Origin: Strongyloides papillosus | Taxonomy: Eukaryota > Nematoda > Chromadorea > Rhabditida > Strongyloididae | NCBI GenBank assembly: GCA_005656395.1 | Contig: SRSI01000054.1 | Location: 1-64,000, forward strand | Reading direction: 5' to 3' | Length of the DNA: 64,000 nt | Part shown: in pieces, positions 59,076 to 64,000 of the stretch | Layout of the letters: each line of letters opens with the position of its first letter | Position numbering within the stretch: the stretch's first letter is position 1 | Notes under the pieces: model-generated | What the model was told of the DNA's origin: nothing | Seen by the model: only the letters and a program-made list of their open reading frames with translations | Database searches by the model: none | Program-made: the position numbers and the translations under genes

Positions 59076-59590
59076 ATAGACTTTTTGACATTGGACAACT
59101 CGACATCAAAACAATTCGACATTAAGACAACTCGACATTATAGGCAACTTGACAAGTTTTAAAAAAATATTTAAATTTGAATAATTAAAAAATAATTTTA
59201 AGCATAAGGTACAAAAATTAAAGATCCACATCTTAGTTCAAAATTATGGAACAAGTACAATTATATTTTAAAATACAATTTAAATTTTACTAACAATTAT
59301 GCGGAATCATTCAATTCAGTTTTTGTCTATGGTAAATGAAAACCATCCTACAATATATAAATTGATTGAATGCCTAAAATTACAGGAAATTCTTACTAAT
59401 AATGAATAAATAAGCAACTACTTGGTTAGGTATCTGATGCTTTTTCAAAAAAATATTTGAAAAGAGGTATGACAGCACAAAAAAACTTCTTAACAAATTT
59501 CACGAAAATAGTATCATGGATAACTTAGATAAATTAGATGCATTATATCATTTCTAACTTAAATAAATTCTTTATGTCGAGTTGTCTGAA
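59076..59590. repeat. Clustered GACAACTCGACAT repeats
   Basis: GACATTGGACAACTCGACAT, CAATTCGACATTAAGACAAC and TCGACATTATAGGCAACTTG form three to four short units at 59088-59155. An inverted single unit (ATGTCGAGTTGTC, 59573-59585) lies 0.4 kb away. It could be a small MITE nested in the LTR element, with its left end amplified. Confidence 0.4.
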
Positions 59591-60600
59591 CACCCTTCCG
59601 TGGTTACTAAAAACGAAGAAACAATCCGACTGCTCCTGACCAACCAACTCAACCAAGAGTAAGAGTATTGGAAGAGAATTTACTTGATCTGTAGCAAGTC
59701 TCTCTTGTTTTTTAATGTTGGTTTCCACTTTGCTTTTCAATGAACTATGTTTGCTGTGTTATTACACGTATATCTTATTATTGAAAACTGCAGATAGATT
59801 TCAACGGTAGATCGATGCCTTTCTTGCTCTACGCCACACTTACTAGAACATTTTATTTTTTTTATCTTCACTTAATGAAGATATTGTAATTTCCCTTCTT
59901 TACTTAATAGAGATTTCATGAAGTTTTATTTGATTGTTTATGAAGTGTTAAATTTATTATCGTTTACTTCTTCTTGCGTAGAGCTTGCAAATTCCATTAT
60001 TCATTAATTTTAAAAGTTTATAGTTGGTTATTCTGCAATATTTTTTCTTCTAATAATAACAATAATCTCTTCGATATTTAACAGATGGTTGATTTCGGTA
60101 TTAGAATAATTCTTTTTATATGCGTTAAATCACAGCAATTTCGAGCTGATAATTTGAATTTGATAATATATACAGCAAATAATATTTAACCATAAAATTG
60201 ATTCGTAGCCCCGTTCTTCTATTTTTAAATAATTTGAATTTTTGAAGAGATACACGGCAAATAAAGTTTGAAATAATGACTTTCGACTCTAGTTACACAG
60301 TAAACAATATGATATAAAAATGATAGTAATTGAAATAAAATATCTTTTTTTCTATTAATTAATTTTTTAATAATGATATTATTTTCTTATCAACTGGATT
60401 ATATAGTTGACTTTATTTCTCTTATGCAATGAGAGCAATAAAATTTTGGTATTCGATCACAATTGTGACTACTTTCTGAATTAAATAATCCAGTATCTTG
60501 ATTTAATACCAAATTTTAGACCCAACATTCCGCCTTCAAGATGGTGGCTTATTTAATTCCATTATTTCCTCGTTTACCTCATCTTTCTTTTTTTTCAACT

Positions 60601-61356
60601 ATGAGTGAACAAACGAACGTTCCTAGTGCTGAATATCTTGCTTTTTTGGAAGAAGGAAATGGTAAGAATCAACAGGATAAGACTGTTAATTCTAATCCTC
60701 CAAAAGACAAAGACAAGGAAAAAGATCCTGATAAAGGTAACTCTCCTAAGAAAGTTAATCCTCCTCGTAAGTTATATATATCAAAAATATAATATTATTT
60801 TACAGCTTCCTCTGAAGAAGGTAAGAATAAGAAAAGAAAAGCTATTTCTCTCATTGAAGAATATGCCAAACAACTTTAACTAGATAATAGAACACTGGAA
60901 TCTTTCATGCTACTTAAGACTTTGGAATGTATGCCTTCTAAAAGTTTATCATACTGTTCCATTATGTCTATTAGATTCTTTCAGCTTTACTATCGCCTTA
61001 ACAATTCTGATATGATAAGTGATTGGAGAGCTAAATTGGATCTGAAAGGGAACACCCAACCTGATGTACCACATTAAATTAATTATGGTGTGGTTTCAAA
61101 GAATAATTCAATGCTCAAGATTTACAACGAGGATCCACCCAAACACTTCAGGGGAGTGGTCCTTCAAATAACATATGGAGTAAATTTCCCGTCTATGCGT
61201 ATTCCGAACTGCAAAGAACTACTCATTATTTATCGTGGGGGTCCTATAGTTGGATGTCTTCCACCTAAACAAAAATTTCTAGGATTGGAGGAATTCAAAG
61301 ATTCCATTAACATTAATTGGAAACTATTACTTACAGGACTTAACAATTTGCTCTAA
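60601..61356 (+). pseudogene. Intron-containing reading frame antisense to the LTR element
   Basis: ATG 60601 (MSEQTNVPSAEYLAFLEEGN; an in-frame ATG also lies at 60541) opens a Lys/Asp/Pro-rich region. A 39-nt intron (60767-60805, GTAAGTTATA...ATTTTACAG) joins PPKKVNPP-type sequence in frame to SSEEGKNKKRKAISLIEEYA. TAA at about 60879 and at about 61075 interrupt an otherwise open frame (ESFMLLKTLECMPSKSLSY, PPKHFRGVVLQITYGVNFPS, GPIVGCLPPKQKFLGLEEFK), ending TAA about 61356. Both stops fall where Gln (CAA) is plausible. About 240 residues, low-complexity head and globular tail. No family recognised. Confidence 0.5.
60767..60805 (+). other. Putative 39-nt intron
   Basis: GTAAGT at the start, TTTTACAG at the end. 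Removal keeps the reading frame open across the join (codon split C|CT). Confidence 0.55.
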
Positions 61357-61624
61357 TTTTTTTAAGAAAAAAGTATTCGTTTATTAATAATTAGACTAGT
61401 CTTTGTTATGGTGCCTACGTGCTTATCATAATATTATTAGCTATTTTGCACGATATAATCTCTGAAAATGATCCTTAATCTCTAAAATGTTATTATATCT
61501 CTTTCTTAGGATCTTGTATGCAGCCATTATGTCATATACTAATATAGAACTTACAATTTAAATTATTTTAATTTTAGGAATATTCCATTTTTTTACCATC
61601 GAATCCAACCTAACGGTTGGATTT

Positions 61625-61636
61625 CAGTAACCTCCA
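61625..61636 (-). promoter_or_regulatory. Primer-binding site
   Basis: On the minus strand TGGAGGTTACTG follows directly after the ...TAACA end of the LTR at 61637. Confidence 0.5.
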
Positions 61637-61792
61637 TGTTACGGCTCCACAGTCAACAGCAGTAATAAATAACACAAAATTAGTAAGGTAGGTTTTATTA
61701 ACTAACAATTTTTATCAATTAACATTATACAAACAAAATATAAGATATATATATATTAATTTTATCCCATCTATTTTATAGTTGGGATTACA
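61637..61792 (-). repeat. LTR (5' LTR of a minus-strand element)
   Basis: 156 bp, TGTTACGGCT to GGGATTACA. It is the second copy of 58174-58331. On the minus strand it contains TATATATATCTTATA-like sequence that could serve as a TATA element. Confidence 0.78.
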
Positions 61793-62975
61793 CAATAATC
61801 AATTACCATTCTGTTAAATACCATCAAAACCGCTGTACTATTGAACCCATAACGGATAGAATAGATATTATTATTTTGATAAAAAGTCAGACATTGTTGA
61901 TTTTATATAGTTGAATTTAAGATATTTGTAAACGTTTGTAAAAAAAAAGTAAATAAATCCTAAGTATCATCATTTCAAATTAATGTTAAAATATTAATCT
62001 CAATTGATGACGGAAATAAGTATTATGATTGGAAAATTAATAAAAATACTAATAAATTGTTAGTTATTAAAAGATTAGTTTTCGCAATTAAAAATAAAAT
62101 CATCTATAATTCTGGTACATTTTTAGAGACTCGGAACAAGCTCAAGATTATTTAATGAATAACAATTAACGTTTGGTTTAATTTTTATTTAACAATGGGT
62201 ACTAATAATAAAATAATAATATATATATATTTATAAAGTAGGAATTGCAATTTCAGTACTCGAATTTTGTACTTTTCTGATCTGTTCTGAACTAATAAAT
62301 TACTCCATATTTCTCTCTCTTTTATAGTTTTTGATGTTGGGCTTATTCTATTTGCTATGTGTTAAATTTAACACAACATCTACGTTTTACATATTTAAAA
62401 GCCACTTAACATTAAAAACAGATTTTTATATTAAATATATTTATATGTCTTTTCAGATAATATACATAATTGTAAACATTATATAATATAAAATTACAGG
62501 CCTGTTCAGCATAACCGTTTCAGAAAAAATATATGTTAAAAAAATAACGCGTAGTTTATTAATAACAAAATTTTCTTAAAACATTGCAATTTTAAAGCAT
62601 TGTTATTGTCTCGATTTTTAACACCTTTAAAAATATCTGAAATGTGATTTTTTGAAATTAGTTTGAGTATAAAAATAAAAAAACATCTGTATTTGATTAT
62701 CATTTTCATATGGCTCATTATAAAAGAATAAACAATATTTAAAATTTTGAGCTATTAATTGTAGCATAATAATCAGTAATTCTAACCAGCTATTAAATTA
62801 TTTTATGTATAGCTATTGTATTTCTATATATTATTCATAAGAATTTCGTTATTACATAACGTTAGTTTCAATACTATTTGATTCATACGTTGCGTGATTC
62901 ATTTTTCGTGACTATATGTTATTGGATTACATAGTAAATGGTAAAAATATTGAATAAAATAATCTTTTTTTAACT
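61793..62975. other. AT-rich, no gene seen
   Basis: Nothing supported. Simple ATAT tract near 62218-62233. Confidence 0.4.
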
Positions 62976-63325
62976 AGTAGCAACATGCATATTAAATATT
63001 TATTTCATTTTATAACAAACGAATTTGATGATAATTTTTTTATATATAATCTAAGTTGATAATTTTATGTTATCTTGACTTAACCTTATTGAATTACTTG
63101 TAATTTAAAATTTATATATTTATATACCTCTTTAAGATAGTCACTAATTGTTTCTAGTAAAGTTGCATAAAATATAGACAAAATTGTTATTAATGCATGG
63201 ATCATAGATATTGATAAATATAAACATATTTTTTATATAAAATTGTTCTATGACGAATATATTTAAAATAATCATATTATTTCTTAAACATTTTGTCACT
63301 TAAAAAAGTGCCACTTAGAATTAAT
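62976..63325 (+). repeat. Dispersed repeat, copy 2
   Basis: Diverged direct copy of 43626-43997 (shared AGTARCAACATGYATAT at the start, GTTGCATAAAATATAGACAA in the middle, GTCACTTAAAAAAGTG at the end). Class unknown. Confidence 0.6.
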
Positions 63326-64000
63326 TTCTTTAAGAAAAATCATAGTAAATTCTTATTTACGTGATAATAGATTGAAATTTTCTATAAAAAATTAATATAG
63401 AATCAATTTATAAATTCAAATATTATTTTGGAAAGAATCGTTTAAAATAAATTAATAAAAATATTATTAAACTTTTAAAATAATGTTCCAAAAATTTGTA
63501 TTAATAACGTTATAAAAAACTATAAAATGCAATTTTGAACTTATAAAAATTAATTAATCATACCATAAAATAGAGATGGTAATGTTAAATAAAAGGATTA
63601 AACACTATTAAACGTGAAAATAAATTGAAAGATTTCTTTATTCTTAGAAAATTATCAAGAGATAAATTGTATTCGATCTATATAACTTTGTTTTCCTGGA
63701 GAGAAAGATCCATTAGATGAAGTCAAAAAGAAACTCGGCATAAAAATGTATTTAAAAAATTCGTTTGTCAAGAGGTGATATAACATATTTAATGCTAAAA
63801 TCTGGTTGCAAGAATGAACTGATATAGACATATCAGTCAATGACAGAGAACCAATACTATTAAGAACACACTCGAAAATGCTAAATTTAGAAAATCCATA
63901 ACTTTTAGAGAAAACTATAATTGAGTACTTAAAATATTACATCACCCAAAATCTAATATTACAATATTCATAATTAAAGAAAACAAAGTGATATTAATTG
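63326..64000. other. AT-rich, no gene seen
   Basis: The minus frame at 63655-63840 has no recognisable content. Nothing else noted. Confidence 0.4.

Larger units (their letters stand above)
58174..61792 (-). mobile_element. LTR retrotransposon-like element, 3.6 kb
   Basis: Two direct LTRs flank 3.3 kb. On the minus strand the 61637 LTR is followed by a primer-binding site TGGAGGTTACTG and the 58174 LTR is preceded by a polypurine tract, so the element points left. No gag or pol is visible on that strand. The only sustained coding is on the opposite strand (60601-61356). It is thus non-autonomous or a carrier of captured DNA. A 5-bp target duplication is not evident (TCATT versus CAATA). Confidence 0.68.

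Overview
This is a eukaryotic nuclear window, AT-rich (roughly three quarters A+T by eye), gene-poor and dominated by decayed transposable elements. No rRNA, tRNA, CRISPR or bacterial operon was seen. The few candidate host-type exons are small and flanked by short GT...AG introns (34, 36, 39, 55, 72 and 142 nt). I cannot name the organism. The mix of DIRS, Merlin, mariner, Tc1, MULE, Helitron, LINE and LTR elements, with tiny AT-rich introns, fits an AT-rich invertebrate, early fungus or protist relative.

Layout. 0-9 kb: isolated short coding-like exons and a 1.46 kb element with long terminal inverted repeats. 9.06-12.87 kb: a broken DIRS-like tyrosine-recombinase retrotransposon with complex palindromic ends. 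13.4-14.0 kb: a MULE transposase relic. 14.05-15.44 kb: a Tc1-like element with clear ends. 15.6-18.0 kb: a LINE relic split by a ~1.3 kb inverted-repeat insertion. 18.05-18.8 kb: a second MULE relic. 20.2 kb and 33.5 kb: small MITEs. 21.87-22.42 kb and 54.71-55.26 kb: two copies of the same internally deleted mariner. 25.11-26.85 kb: a Merlin element. 26.9-27.7 kb: an unrecognised protein relic. 28.4-29.0 kb and 32.8-33.2 kb: candidate genes with introns. 31.29-32.04 kb: an element with TIRs. 35.09-36.32 kb: a 1.2 kb foldback. 37.3-40.1 kb: an LTR-retrotransposon remnant.

44.8-51.4 kb: a long Helitron (zinc-finger N-terminus, HUH Rep, PIF1-type helicase) with a 212-bp MITE inside the Rep and a deleted second Helitron copy at its tail. 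51.41-53.64 kb: a MULE with TIRs and an exact 8-bp target duplication, inserted in that Helitron tail. 55.7-56.6 kb: an unrecognised protein relic. 58.17-61.79 kb: an LTR element carrying an oppositely oriented, intron-containing reading frame.

Almost every transposase is broken. Stops sit mainly where tryptophan (TGG to TAG/TGA) or plausibly glutamine (CAA to TAA) is expected, as G/C to A/T mutation would produce. The largest uninterrupted frames (Helitron helicase 460 codons, MULE 431 codons) mark these as the youngest autonomous copies. I found no undescribed defence or metabolic system. The most novel material is the set of unrecognised coding relics and the nested element structures.
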